Shown here piece by piece: positions 1 through 7,032 of a stretch of DNA of 9,094 nt. The stretch covers positions 48,255 through 57,348 of the forward strand of contig JAHZHA010000018.1 in assembly GCA_019420525.1 (NCBI GenBank), written 5' to 3'. The notes beneath the pieces were generated by a model. The model did no database searches and was not told where the DNA came from. It worked only from the letters and a program-made list of their open reading frames with translations. Every line of letters starts with the position of its first letter. Positions within the stretch are counted from its first letter, which is position 1. The position numbers and the translations under genes are program-made. The DNA comes from Bacillota bacterium. GTDB lineage: Bacteria > Bacillota > Clostridia > Peptostreptococcales > Anaerovoracaceae.

Positions 1-691
1 ATGCCGTCTCCTCCGCATTTTCCTGATAAAACTCGGCTCCGCCGATGCCCGGCATGAAATATACGGAGAGCTCGATTCCCGCCGCTTTCACCTTGCGCCC
101 GCCGTCGATCTGCTGCTCCTGTGTCAGCCCTTTACGAATCATCTGCAGCACCGCATCGGAACCGCTCTCATATCCGGAATGAATCCGGTCCAGTCCGCTC
201 TGTCGCAGCAGCCGCCACTGATCCTCCGACCAGCGTGCCAGTGTCTCAGCTCTTCCATAAGTCGTGACACGCTCGATATGAGGGAACTTCTCCCTGAGAT
301 ATATCAGCACATCAGCCAGCTTTTCCGGCTTCAAAGCAATAGAATTTCCGTCCTGAAGAAACACCGACTTTCCGCCATGAGACAACCAATTATAGATCAT
401 GTAGAAACACTGCAGTTCATCGTTTGTGAACTTTTCCAGATGACTGTAAAGCTTCGCCCTGTCCACGACACCTCCGTCTCCGGTGCAGGACAACAGAAGA
501 TCTCTGAAATACGCCATATTGTCGATATTTTTCCGGATCTCTTCCGGCTGCAGAATGCTGAAGCCAGAACCGCGGTAAACCGTACAGAACCGGCATTTAT
601 TCCACGTGCATCCCCGCGTCACCTGCAGCAGCAGACTGGACGCTTCGCTTGGCGGACGGATCGGTCCGATTTCAAATGATCTTTCTGACAT
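1..691 (-). CDS. Radical SAM protein, C-terminus cut by window edge
   Basis: This frame stays open from an ATG at 691 to the left edge, giving 230 residues without a stop, so the gene is partial. The start follows TAGGAG about 8 bases upstream. Residues 28-36 read CTWNKCRFC, a C-x4-C-x2-C cluster that would bind the [4Fe-4S] centre used to cleave S-adenosylmethionine. Further TIM-barrel signatures follow: FLQDGNSI (111-118), TTYGRAETL (143-151), GYESGSD (173-179, the usual SAM-contacting strand) and FMPGIGG (212-218). The pattern resembles COG1032-like radical SAM proteins. No B12-binding domain precedes the cluster. The substrate cannot be told. It lies 66 bases after the GntR gene in the same direction and has no obvious promoter of its own, so co-transcription is likely. 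Confidence 0.88.
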   Translation of the reverse strand, partial: MSERSFEIGPIRPPSEASSLLLQVTRGCTWNKCRFCTVYRGSGFSILQPEEIRKNIDNMAYFRDLLLSCTGDGGVVDRAKLYSHLEKFTNDELQCFYMIYNWLSHGGKSVFLQDGNSIALKPEKLADVLIYLREKFPHIERVTTYGRAETLARWSEDQWRLLRQSGLDRIHSGYESGSDAVLQMIRKGLTQEQQIDGGRKVKAAGIELSVYFMPGIGGAEFYQENAEETA

Positions 692-722
692 GGTATCACA
701 CTCCTAAACCGCGATACATACA

Positions 723-746
723 GCTCCGGGACATCTGTTCCGGAGC
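723..746 (-). other. Hairpin between gntR-type gene and radical SAM gene
   Basis: GCTCCGG (723-729) and CCGGAGC (740-746) form a perfect 7-bp stem with a 10-base loop. No T-run follows on either strand, so it is not a typical intrinsic terminator. It may be an attenuator or an RNA-stabilising structure inside a two-gene transcript. Confidence 0.4.
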
Positions 747-757
747 CTGCAGTGAGA

Positions 758-1435
758 TTAAGAATTCGCGCCGGGGCGGAAATCTTCCTCCCGGTCAATG
801 GATTTTCTGAGATTATTGATATGCTCGATGGAATAGCCTCGTGCCTCTTCCGCATCTCTCTTTTCCATCGCATCCACAATCAGCTTGTGCTCATTTACGA
901 TCTCTTCCGCCCGCTTGCTGGACTTGAAATAAACGTAACGGAAACGGGTTACTTTTTCCTGCAGATCCTGACACAGATTGATCAGATACGTATTGCCGCT
1001 GCCGTGAGTAATTACACTGTGAAAATACGTATCTGCCTTCGTCAGTTCTTCCTGATCTCCGGAAGCGATGGCTTTTTCGCAGGCATCCGCCGCTCTTCTC
1101 ACTTCGACGAGTTCTTCATCTGACATGTTGATCGTAGCCAGATAAGTAGCCAGCCCTTCCAGCGGTTCTCTGACCACCATCATACTGTCGAAGTCCTCTG
1201 CCGAGATATCGGAGACATAAGCCCCTTTTCGCGGCTCTATGGTTACGAGATTATCCTTCTCCAGCTGCCGTATAGCCTCTCTTACGGGCGTTCTGCTCAC
1301 TCCCATACTCTCTGCCAGCTCGATCTCCATCATTCTCGTTCCGGGCTTGATCTGGCCGGTCATGATCAGCAGCCTCAGTTCTTCATAGACTAATTCTCTA
1401 AGCGGTTTGTGCTCCTGCATGTTGATATTAAACAC
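758..1435 (-). CDS. GntR-family transcriptional regulator, FadR/FCD subfamily
   Basis: A 225-residue DNA-binding regulator. Residues 10-75 form the winged helix-turn-helix typical of GntR proteins (LRLLIMTGQIKPG, then GVSRTPVREAIRQLEKDNLV). Residues 80-215 are the helical FCD ligand domain. The family's metal-binding quartet appears intact as D135, H139, H183 and H205, so a bound metal and a carboxylate-type effector are expected from the family; the actual ligand is unknown. The start is GTG: GGAGAGG sits 4-7 bases before it, whereas the ATG at codon 6 would be about 20 bases from that site. It has a promoter candidate with an overlapping FadR-type operator just after ispE, which suggests self-repression. 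Possible targets are its own unit with the radical SAM gene, or genes outside the window. Confidence 0.93.
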   Translation of the reverse strand: MFNINMQEHKPLRELVYEELRLLIMTGQIKPGTRMMEIELAESMGVSRTPVREAIRQLEKDNLVTIEPRKGAYVSDISAEDFDSMMVVREPLEGLATYLATINMSDEELVEVRRAADACEKAIASGDQEELTKADTYFHSVITHGSGNTYLINLCQDLQEKVTRFRYVYFKSSKRAEEIVNEHKLIVDAMEKRDAEEARGYSIEHINNLRKSIDREEDFRPGANS

Positions 1436-1437
1436 TG

Positions 1438-1446
1438 CACCTCTCC
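1438..1446 (-). promoter_or_regulatory. Ribosome binding site that fixes the GTG start of the GntR gene
   Basis: On the minus strand this reads GGAGAGGTG and is followed by CA and the GTG start codon. The nearest ATG lies 15 bases further in, too far for this site, so the GTG is preferred. Confidence 0.7.
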
Positions 1447-1530
1447 TATCCTGGATTCTTCCTTACTTTCTTCGTATTTTTCCTGTACAATCGATTGATA
1501 TATTATATTTGAATTATTTACAGGCAGTCG

Positions 1531-1572
1531 GACGGCGCTGTACAGAAGACTGAAATTCCGCGCCTCGCCGTC
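1531..1572 (-). other. Long-range hairpin in the 5' leader of the GntR gene
   Basis: GACGGCG (1531-1537) and CGCCGTC (1566-1572) are perfect 7-bp complements separated by 28 bases. The 5' arm of the RNA falls at about the predicted transcription start (near 1572). A competing 5-bp pairing (GGCGC with GCGCC) is possible inside it. No T-run follows, so it is probably a leader structure and not a terminator of ispE. Confidence 0.4.
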
Positions 1573-1578
1573 TTATTT

Positions 1579-1607
1579 ATTATAAACGAAGTGTACTGTG
1601 TATACAA
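1579..1607 (-). promoter_or_regulatory. Promoter of the GntR regulator gene
   Basis: On the minus strand, TTGTAT (1602-1607) and a perfect TATAAT (1579-1584) are separated by exactly 17 bases. The predicted start near 1572 gives a leader of about 135 bases. The -35 box begins six bases after the end of ispE. Confidence 0.65.
1598..1607 (-). promoter_or_regulatory. Putative FadR-type operator over the -35 box
   Basis: On the minus strand this reads TTGTATACAC, one base from the perfect palindrome TTGTATACAA seen for several FadR-subfamily GntR regulators (consensus TnGTnnnACnA). It covers the -35 box of the regulator's own promoter. Related TGTAC elements lie in the leader (CTGTACAG at 1538-1545, and TTGTACAGG near 1482-1490). 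Binding by the adjacent gene product is inferred. Confidence 0.5.
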
Positions 1608-1612
1608 GGTGC

Positions 1613-2566
1613 TTACTGCAGTGTTTTCGTTAAAAATATACTGTATCCCTGTTCTTTCAGGTCTTTCAGAGAGGCCTCAGCCGCCGCCGCTTTTTCTCTG
1701 CTCTGGAAGAGTGCAAAGACGGTAGGGCCGCTTCCGCTCATCATCGATGCCACGCTGCCCTTTTCTGCCAGACGTTCTTTCAGCTTTGCGCTCTCCGGAC
1801 ACAGGGCAAACGTTACATTTTCCAGCACATTGCCCATGGACGCTTTTATTCTCTGCATATTGCCGGATTCTATACCTTCGATCAATCGCGTAGTTGCCGG
1901 ATGCTCTTTTATTGTAATTTCGTCGAGCCTTCGGTAGACTTCCGCTGTAGATACGCCTGCCGGCGGTTTTGCAAGTACCACCCAGAAGAGAACCGACCTC
2001 AGCGGTGTCAGAATTTCACCGATTCCTTCGGCCAGAGCGCAGGAAGCTCCTCCTTTCACTTTTAGAATCTCGTGCTGACCGTCGGCCGCAGCCATGATGC
2101 AGAACGGAACATCCGCACCGATCTTTTCGCCGATAGCGCAGAGCCTGGTCATGGAGAGCTTCAGTCCCAGAAGCTGATTGAGTGCCAGAATGACGCCGGC
2201 GGCATTGGAACTTCCCCCTGCCAATCCGGCAGCTTCCGGTATTCTCTTTTGAATGTCGATGTAAATCTCCAGTCTGGAATCGTCTTTCTTACCTTCATCT
2301 GCTTCCTTTCCGGCATCTCCGAAAAGCTCCAGCATACTCTGCGCTGCACGATAAGCTGTATTTCTCTCGTCAAGAGGCAGATCCGGACTGTCTGAAGTGA
2401 GAAAAACCCGGTTTTCATCAGCGTGCTTCACTTCCACGGTAAGCGTATCGGACAGATCGACCGCCTGCATCACCATGGAAACTTCATGGTAGCCGTCTTT
2501 CCTGACTCCCGTGACATCCAGCGAAAGGTTGATTTTCGCATAAGTATTGAGCTGTATGACAGACAT
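1613..2566 (-). CDS. ispE: 4-diphosphocytidyl-2-C-methyl-D-erythritol kinase
   Basis: A cytosolic GHMP-family kinase that phosphorylates the 2-hydroxyl of 4-diphosphocytidyl-methylerythritol with ATP, a step of the MEP isoprenoid pathway. The 317 residues hold the expected landmarks: the N-terminal TYAKINLSLDV with K11, the glycine-rich ATP loop AGLAGGSSNAAG (113-124), GADVPF with the catalytic D152, and the C-terminal SGSGPTVF (277-284). It is longer than the roughly 280-290 residues usual for the family. Part of the excess is a hydrophilic insert near residues 83-97 (GDAGKEADEGKKDD). The ATG follows a strong AAAGGAGGT about 6 bases upstream. The preceding thiolase unit is closed by a terminator, so ispE should have its own promoter within about 70 bases, but no convincing one was seen. 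Read-through into the GntR gene is possible. Confidence 0.96.
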   Translation of the reverse strand: MSVIQLNTYAKINLSLDVTGVRKDGYHEVSMVMQAVDLSDTLTVEVKHADENRVFLTSDSPDLPLDERNTAYRAAQSMLELFGDAGKEADEGKKDDSRLEIYIDIQKRIPEAAGLAGGSSNAAGVILALNQLLGLKLSMTRLCAIGEKIGADVPFCIMAAADGQHEILKVKGGASCALAEGIGEILTPLRSVLFWVVLAKPPAGVSTAEVYRRLDEITIKEHPATTRLIEGIESGNMQRIKASMGNVLENVTFALCPESAKLKERLAEKGSVASMMSGSGPTVFALFQSREKAAAAEASLKDLKEQGYSIFLTKTLQ

Positions 2567-2604
2567 GATTTACCTCCTTTGGACAGCGAAAGAAGAAGCT
2601 TTTG

Positions 2605-2626
2605 TTCCGCGGAAAAATGCGCGGAA
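2605..2626. other. Short hairpin in the ispE leader
   Basis: TTCCGCG (2605-2611) and CGCGGAA (2620-2626) form a 7-bp stem with an 8-base loop between the thiolase terminator and the ispE ribosome binding site. No T-run follows on either strand. Confidence 0.3.
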
Positions 2627-2632
2627 GAGCAG

Positions 2633-2675
2633 AAAAGACTGCCCCGGAACATCATTTCTGATTCCGGGGCAGTCT
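2633..2675 (-). terminator. Intrinsic terminator of the thiolase gene
   Basis: The arms at 2636-2649 and 2662-2675 are perfect 14-bp complements with a GC-rich core (GCCCCGG/CCGGGGC) and a 12-base loop. On the minus strand the stem runs into TTTTCTG. It lies about 50 bases after the thiolase stop codon and separates that unit from ispE. Confidence 0.85.
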
Positions 2676-2722
2676 GATTGCCGGATCAGCGCCGGGTCCG
2701 CGGACAGATGCCGGCCGGAAAT

Positions 2723-3901
2723 CTATTTTTCAACGATCATAGCAGTTCCCATACCGCCTCCGATACAGAGCGTAGCCAGACCATATTTGGAGCCGCGTCT
2801 TTCCATCTCGTACAGGAGTGAGATGAGGATTCTCGCGCCAGAAGCTCCGATCGGATGACCGAGAGCGATAGCTCCACCGTTTACGTTAAGTTTTTCAGGA
2901 TCAAATCCCAGATCTTTTCCTACAGCCAGAGACTGTGCGGCAAACGCTTCGTTCGCTTCGATGAGATCGATATCATCCAGGCTGAGACCCGCTTTTTCAA
3001 GAGCCTTTTTCGTCGCTGGAACAGGACCGATCCCCATGATGGACGGATCCACACCTGCGGAAGCATAAGATTTGATCGTACACATCGGTTTTATGCCCAG
3101 CTCCGTGGCTTTATCCGCCGACATGACGATAACTGCAGCCGCGCCGTCATTTATCCCTGACGCATTAAGTGCCGTCACTTTTCCGTCTGCCTTGAAAGCA
3201 GGTTTTGCACCGTCGAAAGCTTCTCGTGCGATGCCCGGAATCGGATGCTCATCTGTGTCGAAAATCACCTTGCTGCCGTCCCACTGTGGAACTTCCACCG
3301 GTACGATTTCATCTTTAAACTTACCCGCCTTGATGGCCGCTTCACATTTCTTCTGGGAATTGTAGGAGAAATCGTCCATTTCTTCTCTCGTGATACCCCA
3401 CTGTTCCGCTACGGTCTCTGCCGTGATGCCCATATGAAGACCGCTGAATGTATCCGTTAGTCCATCTCTCAGCATAGCATCCTCGAGAGGTACATTGCCC
3501 ATGCGGGCGCCCCATCTGGCTTTCTGTACGAGATAAGGTGCCATCGTCATACTTTCCGTTCCGCCTGCCAGTACGATTTCCGCATCGCCCGCCTTAATCA
3601 TCTGAGCCGCCAGGCTGATGGATCTCAGACCGGAGCCACACATTTTATTTATGGTGAAAGAAGGAACCTCTTTCGGAATACCTGCGCCCATAGCCGCCAG
3701 TCGCGCAACACTCTGGCCCTGGCCTGCCTGAAGAACACAGCCGAATACGACTTCATCGATCTGATCCGAAGAGATTCCAGCACGTTTTACAGCTTCTTTC
3801 ATAACGACTTCGCCCAGTTTCACCGCTGTCACACCATTTAATGATTTTCCAAAACGACCGATCGGCGTTCTCGCCGCACTTACGATTACAACATCTTTCA
3901 T
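2723..3901 (-). CDS. Acetyl-CoA C-acetyltransferase (biosynthetic thiolase)
   Basis: A 392-residue thiolase of the thlA/atoB/phaA type that condenses two acetyl-CoA into acetoacetyl-CoA, reversibly, in the cytosol as a homotetramer. The catalytic set is complete: acyl-accepting C88 in NKMCGSG, NEAF (317-320), H349 in GHPIGASG and the acid/base C379 in CIGGGMG. Length and ends match the family. The ATG follows AAGGAGGT 6 bases upstream. It stands alone, with its own promoter candidate and a strong terminator, and no crotonase or hydroxybutyryl-CoA dehydrogenase lies next to it. Since ispE shows the MEP route to isoprenoids, supply of acetoacetyl-CoA for butyrate-type fermentation or reverse beta-oxidation is more likely than mevalonate synthesis; this role is inferred. 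The exact symbol (thlA or atoB) cannot be chosen from sequence. Confidence 0.96.
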   Translation of the reverse strand: MKDVVIVSAARTPIGRFGKSLNGVTAVKLGEVVMKEAVKRAGISSDQIDEVVFGCVLQAGQGQSVARLAAMGAGIPKEVPSFTINKMCGSGLRSISLAAQMIKAGDAEIVLAGGTESMTMAPYLVQKARWGARMGNVPLEDAMLRDGLTDTFSGLHMGITAETVAEQWGITREEMDDFSYNSQKKCEAAIKAGKFKDEIVPVEVPQWDGSKVIFDTDEHPIPGIAREAFDGAKPAFKADGKVTALNASGINDGAAAVIVMSADKATELGIKPMCTIKSYASAGVDPSIMGIGPVPATKKALEKAGLSLDDIDLIEANEAFAAQSLAVGKDLGFDPEKLNVNGGAIALGHPIGASGARILISLLYEMERRGSKYGLATLCIGGGMGTAMIVEK

Positions 3902-3921
3902 AGAGGGACCTCCTTCTGTCC

Positions 3922-3932
3922 GGGGGGGGGGG
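3922..3932 (-). repeat. 11-base C homopolymer before the thiolase ribosome binding site
   Basis: Eleven consecutive G on the plus strand are eleven C in the thiolase leader, six bases upstream of AAGGAGGT (3908-3915). The tract is long enough for slipped-strand length change. The C-run could also pair with the G-rich binding site. A sequencing or assembly length error is possible for such a run. Confidence 0.9.
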
Positions 3933-4020
3933 ATAAGTGCTCATTTCTATCGGGAATACCGCCATGATATGCAAGATAACCTTTTAACCCTGTATGGCGC
4001 CGCACCCTTTTTTCATCTAC

Positions 4021-4049
4021 AGTTTAACATTAATTTACATTAAAGCCAA
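4021..4049 (-). promoter_or_regulatory. Candidate promoter of the thiolase gene
   Basis: On the minus strand, TTGGCT (4044-4049) and TAAACT (4021-4026) are 17 bases apart, each matching 4 of 6 consensus bases. Upstream sequence (about 4050-4090) is very AT-rich, like an UP element. The leader would be about 110 bases long and contain the C-run. The rest of the 3902-4322 gap holds this leader, the AT-rich stretch and the terminator at 4168-4199. No gene was seen in it. Confidence 0.45.
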
Positions 4050-4167
4050 CCGATTTTATTATTCTATGCAATTATTTTTTTACATATATTCAGCCGGCAG
4101 AATATCGAAAGGATATATTTTCATATGAGATATATTTTGACTTGAACATTATTTTGTGCAGATACAC

Positions 4168-4199
4168 AAAAACCGGAAAGGCCTGGCCATCCTTTCCGG
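4168..4199 (-). terminator. Intrinsic terminator of the SGNH-sirtuin-surE-DUF2156 cluster
   Basis: CCGGAAAGG (4173-4181) and CCTTTCCGG (4191-4199) form a perfect 9-bp stem with a 9-base loop. On the minus strand it is followed by TTTTTGTG. It lies about 120 bases beyond the stop codon of the last gene of the cluster. A second, weaker hairpin (CCGGAAA 4239-4245 with TTTCCGG 4259-4265) precedes it in the 3' untranslated part. Confidence 0.82.
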
Positions 4200-4322
4200 C
4201 TTCTATTATAATCTGTATCACACATATGGCCGCTTTTCCCGGAAAATATTCCCGGCGATTTCCGGCTGCCCGTCTCTCTTTCTTCTCTCTGCTCCGCCGC
4301 CTTTTCCACTGTTCCAACTCTT

Positions 4323-5297
4323 TTAATATGGATTTCCATAACATTCCAGAGCTTTCTCATCGCCCAGCAGCAGCATAATTTGTTTTTCCACGAGACGAAG
4401 CGGTTTATATGACATTTTGGACTTCCGCAGTCCTTCCAGTCCCATATCCTCTTCACGGTTCACATATTTATATCTGTCTTCTGCCGCGCGGCAGAATTCG
4501 TTGTTGAGTTTTTGATAGATTCCGGTATAGGCGACATTGGCTTTCTCTACATGTTCTACGATAGTATCTTTCCCCAGACGGCCACCGAAAGCAAAAGCCT
4601 GAAGTTTTCCACCAATGCGGATAGCTACGCCTTCCAGACCGATTCTTTCGAAATCAGGAAGAATCTTCTGCATCATCTCATACTCCCCATCTAGCAGAAG
4701 ACGTTCGCAGTAGGAAACTTCCTTTACCCCATTTATGCACTTGACCAACTCAAGAGCCTCTTCTGTCAGAGTAGATGACATCGGAACCACTTCGCACTCC
4801 GAAGCATAAAGGGTATTGAACCGGTTGAGATGATTCTTTTTTCCGTGAAATCTCTTGCCCCGAAGAGCTGCCAGATCTTCTGTCAGATGGATATAATCCG
4901 CATTTGACGGGTCATCGATAAAGACAAACCGTTCCGGCATCGCTTCTTCATAGATCTTTCGAAGATTTTCGGGAACCAGCCTCATGACAAAAGGTTTTCC
5001 AATATCGGAAAACCGCTGTATCAACAAGTCAAAAACGTATCTCAGCTTTTCCTTTTCCCATCTTCCCTCTCTGGGCAGAAGCGGAAAGAGAAACGGTGCT
5101 TCTTCTTCATTTTCAAAATTACTCAGTCCTGCAATACACAGATAATCTTCGATTATTTCGTAAGTATAGGTATATTCTCTGCTCCACATGTAAATCGAGG
5201 AAAAGGACAGTCCTGATGTTTCATGAGGAAAGCCGTTCAAAAAAGATTCTAGCTCTTCTTTATTCTCAAGTGATATCTTATTCTTAAAAAAGTCCAT
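4323..5297 (-). CDS. DUF2156 (LPG_synthase_C) protein, soluble, function unknown
   Basis: A 324-residue protein of the DUF2156/COG4866 family. Its fold is a double GNAT-like domain, the same as the cytosolic catalytic part of MprF-type phosphatidylglycerol lysyltransferases. The family motifs are clear: DYIHLTEDLAALRGKRFHG continuing to NHLNRF (134-160), HVEKANVAYTGIYQ (249-262) and VNREEDMGLEGL through SYKP (279-299). There are no membrane segments, unlike MprF, so lipid aminoacylation is unproven; transfer of an acyl or aminoacyl group to some acceptor is the family-level guess. It is the last gene of the cluster, 41 bases after surE. The ATG has no well-placed ribosome binding site: AAAGGGG ends about 18 bases upstream, and an in-frame TGA just above excludes an earlier start. 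Weak or coupled translation is therefore possible. Confidence 0.88.
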   Translation of the reverse strand: MDFFKNKISLENKEELESFLNGFPHETSGLSFSSIYMWSREYTYTYEIIEDYLCIAGLSNFENEEEAPFLFPLLPREGRWEKEKLRYVFDLLIQRFSDIGKPFVMRLVPENLRKIYEEAMPERFVFIDDPSNADYIHLTEDLAALRGKRFHGKKNHLNRFNTLYASECEVVPMSSTLTEEALELVKCINGVKEVSYCERLLLDGEYEMMQKILPDFERIGLEGVAIRIGGKLQAFAFGGRLGKDTIVEHVEKANVAYTGIYQKLNNEFCRAAEDRYKYVNREEDMGLEGLRKSKMSYKPLRLVEKQIMLLLGDEKALECYGNPY

Positions 5298-5338
5298 TGA
5301 ATTTTGTGTTTTTTGCCCCTTTCACCGCTTTGTGCATT

Positions 5339-6121
5339 CTATTTCACCTGCAGATCCCATTTCCGCACAGCATCCAGAAGCACATAATCCGTCAGATCCA
5401 GTTTCAGCGGTGTAATCGAAACATAGCCTTCCTGCTGTGCCAGCGTGTCGGTATCTGCTTCCAGATCGGTGAATTCCACTAATTTTCCGCTGTACCAGAA
5501 ATATTTTTCCTTTCTCGGATTGAGAAGAATTTCGAAGCTCTCGTCGTATTCTCTCGGTCCCAGCTTTGTTACCCTCAGGCCTTTGATTTCATCTGCAGGC
5601 AGAGCCGGCACATTGACATTGAGCAGCGTCGTCGGAGCCAAGTCCGGTAGCGCTTTTGCACATATCTCCTGAATGACGGTAACACAGTTCTGAAGCATAT
5701 CGCTGGTAGGACGATGAGTTCCTACGGACACAGCCACTGCAGGAACTCCGCAGCACAGTCCCTCTGCAGCTGCGGAAACCGTACCGGAATAATGGACATC
5801 ACTCCCGATATTTCCCCCGTGATTGATGCCTGAAAATACTACATCGATGTTGATACCATGTACCTTCTTCAGATGACGAATACCGAATTTGACCGCATCC
5901 GCCGGAGTTCCCGATACAGAAAGAGCCATCTCCGCTCCCTCGACTTCCTCGTCATGGACCCGGATCATTTCCCGCATGCTGATGCCGTGTCCGCATGCAC
6001 TGCGCTGACCGTCAGGAGCACACACATATATTTTATTGCCGGGAACTCCGCTCAGCGCCCCTACCAGCACCCGCAGTCCCTCTGCCTGTATCCCGTCATC
6101 ATTCGATACTAAAATGTTCAA
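5339..6121 (-). CDS. surE: 5'/3'-nucleotidase SurE
   Basis: A metal-dependent phosphatase that removes phosphate from 5'- and 3'-nucleoside monophosphates (and, in some members, short polyphosphate) in the cytosol. I place the start at a TTG (6119-6121): it follows AGAGGAGG with ideal spacing and yields the canonical N-terminus MNILVSNDDGI, with the metal ligands D8 and D9 at their family positions. The frame is open to a GTG at 6154, but that codon has no binding site and would add only 11 charged residues. Other active-site elements are present: S41 in DGQRSACGH, SGTPADAVKFG (70-80) and GINHGGN with N100. The 260-residue length is normal. It sits 69 bases after the sirtuin gene and 41 before the DUF2156 gene, so it is probably co-transcribed with both. 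Confidence 0.95.
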   Translation of the reverse strand: MNILVSNDDGIQAEGLRVLVGALSGVPGNKIYVCAPDGQRSACGHGISMREMIRVHDEEVEGAEMALSVSGTPADAVKFGIRHLKKVHGINIDVVFSGINHGGNIGSDVHYSGTVSAAAEGLCCGVPAVAVSVGTHRPTSDMLQNCVTVIQEICAKALPDLAPTTLLNVNVPALPADEIKGLRVTKLGPREYDESFEILLNPRKEKYFWYSGKLVEFTDLEADTDTLAQQEGYVSITPLKLDLTDYVLLDAVRKWDLQVK

Positions 6122-6131
6122 TTTTTTCCTC
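6114..6131 (-). promoter_or_regulatory. Ribosome binding site and TTG start region of surE
   Basis: On the minus strand AGAGGAGG ends six bases before TTG (6119-6121). This site decides the surE start, since the upstream in-frame GTG at 6154 is preceded only by A-rich sequence with no AGGAGG element. Confidence 0.75.
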
Positions 6132-6167
6132 CTCTTATTCAAATCTTCTTCCACTTTTCAGTTTTGG

Positions 6168-6190
6168 AAAAATCCCGTCTTCTCACGGAA
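6168..6190 (-). terminator. Weak hairpin with T-run just after the sirtuin stop
   Basis: On the minus strand TTCCGT (6185-6190) pairs with ACGGGA (6173-6178), with one G-U pair and a 6-base loop, then TTTTT (6168-6172). The stem is short, so it would at most reduce transcription into surE. Confidence 0.3.
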
Positions 6191-6988
6191 TTATTTATCT
6201 TCGCTGTTTTTTTCTCCCCGGAGCTGTACGGGAATCTCGGAAAATTCGATGCCATCCACTACAGAAGAGAAAACTTTTCCCAATGAATCGTGGATAACCA
6301 GGTCCGCTTTTTCATCGAATCCCGTCTCCTGCTTGTTTATCAGCACGAGATGATCGCCGTTGAAATACTGAATCAACCCTGCCGCCGGATAGACGATCAG
6401 GGACGTACCGCCCACGATAAGAGTATCCGCTTCGCTGATGGCCCGCAGCGCACCCATCATGATATCATTGTCCAGAGGTTCCTCGTACAGGACTACGTCC
6501 GGCTTGAGAATCCCGCCGCATTCACACAGCGGTGTATATGTACCCTCTTTCCAGTGACTTTTGTCCAGAGTATATTCGAGAGTATGCTCTTTTCCGCATT
6601 TCATACAGTAAGCTCTTGAAATCGTTCCGTGAAGTTCATAGACCTCTGTGTTTCCGGCCGCCTGATGGAGCCCGTCGATATTCTGTGTGACGATGGCCCT
6701 CAGCTTGCCCATCTGCTCCAGCTTTGCCAGCGCGTAATGGGTGGCATTCGGATGCACGTCCGGAAAGATCAGATTCTGCATATAATACTCATAAAAATCG
6801 TCGGTACGGCTCATGAAGAAAGAATGGCTGACAATCTCCTCTGGCGTACAGTTAAACCGCGTCTTCGCATTCCAGAGTCCGTTTTCCGAACGGAAATCCG
6901 GCACACCGCTCTCCGTAGAGACACCGGCACCACCGAAAAATACGATTTTATGGCTGTTATCGATGATTTTTTTCAGTTCTTCATACAT
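6191..6988 (-). CDS. cobB: NAD-dependent protein deacylase, Sir2 family
   Basis: A 265-residue sirtuin that removes acetyl or other acyl groups from lysine side chains, consuming NAD and releasing nicotinamide and O-acyl-ADP-ribose. The NAD-binding GAGVSTESGVPDFRS is at 20-34, TQNIDGLH at 101-108 and the catalytic H120 in ELHG. The structural zinc site is C128/C131 and C155/C157; the second pair is C-x-C instead of the common C-x2-C. The segment ILKPDVVLYEEP (160-171) is the form seen in the bacterial class U group, best known for deacetylation; I do not see the Tyr/Arg pair that marks desuccinylases. The ATG follows GGGAGG by about 8 bases. It lies between the SGNH hydrolase gene (44-base gap) and surE. 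The symbol cobB is the generic bacterial name. Confidence 0.95.
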   Translation of the reverse strand: MYEELKKIIDNSHKIVFFGGAGVSTESGVPDFRSENGLWNAKTRFNCTPEEIVSHSFFMSRTDDFYEYYMQNLIFPDVHPNATHYALAKLEQMGKLRAIVTQNIDGLHQAAGNTEVYELHGTISRAYCMKCGKEHTLEYTLDKSHWKEGTYTPLCECGGILKPDVVLYEEPLDNDIMMGALRAISEADTLIVGGTSLIVYPAAGLIQYFNGDHLVLINKQETGFDEKADLVIHDSLGKVFSSVVDGIEFSEIPVQLRGEKNSEDK

Positions 6989-7032
6989 ATGATTTTCCTC
7001 CCTCCGCGGTCCGGTAATTTCTTCCGCTTCCG

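Noticed and set aside
179..1123. Plus-strand open frames opposite the radical SAM and GntR genes
   Set aside because: They mirror codon structure of the opposite-strand genes, and the translations have no domain resemblance.
3902..4020. Riboswitch or structured regulatory RNA in the thiolase leader
   Set aside because: Only the C-run and a very short possible stem around the binding site were found, with no match to a known riboswitch core.
4090..4456. Two overlapping minus-strand open frames beyond and within the end of the DUF2156 gene
   Set aside because: They run through the intrinsic terminator at 4168-4199 or overlap the DUF2156 C-terminus, and their proteins are arginine- and lysine-rich with no family signal.
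6122..6154. Upstream part of the longer surE frame
   Set aside because: It has a GTG with no binding site, and the added residues are encoded by the ribosome binding site of the TTG start.
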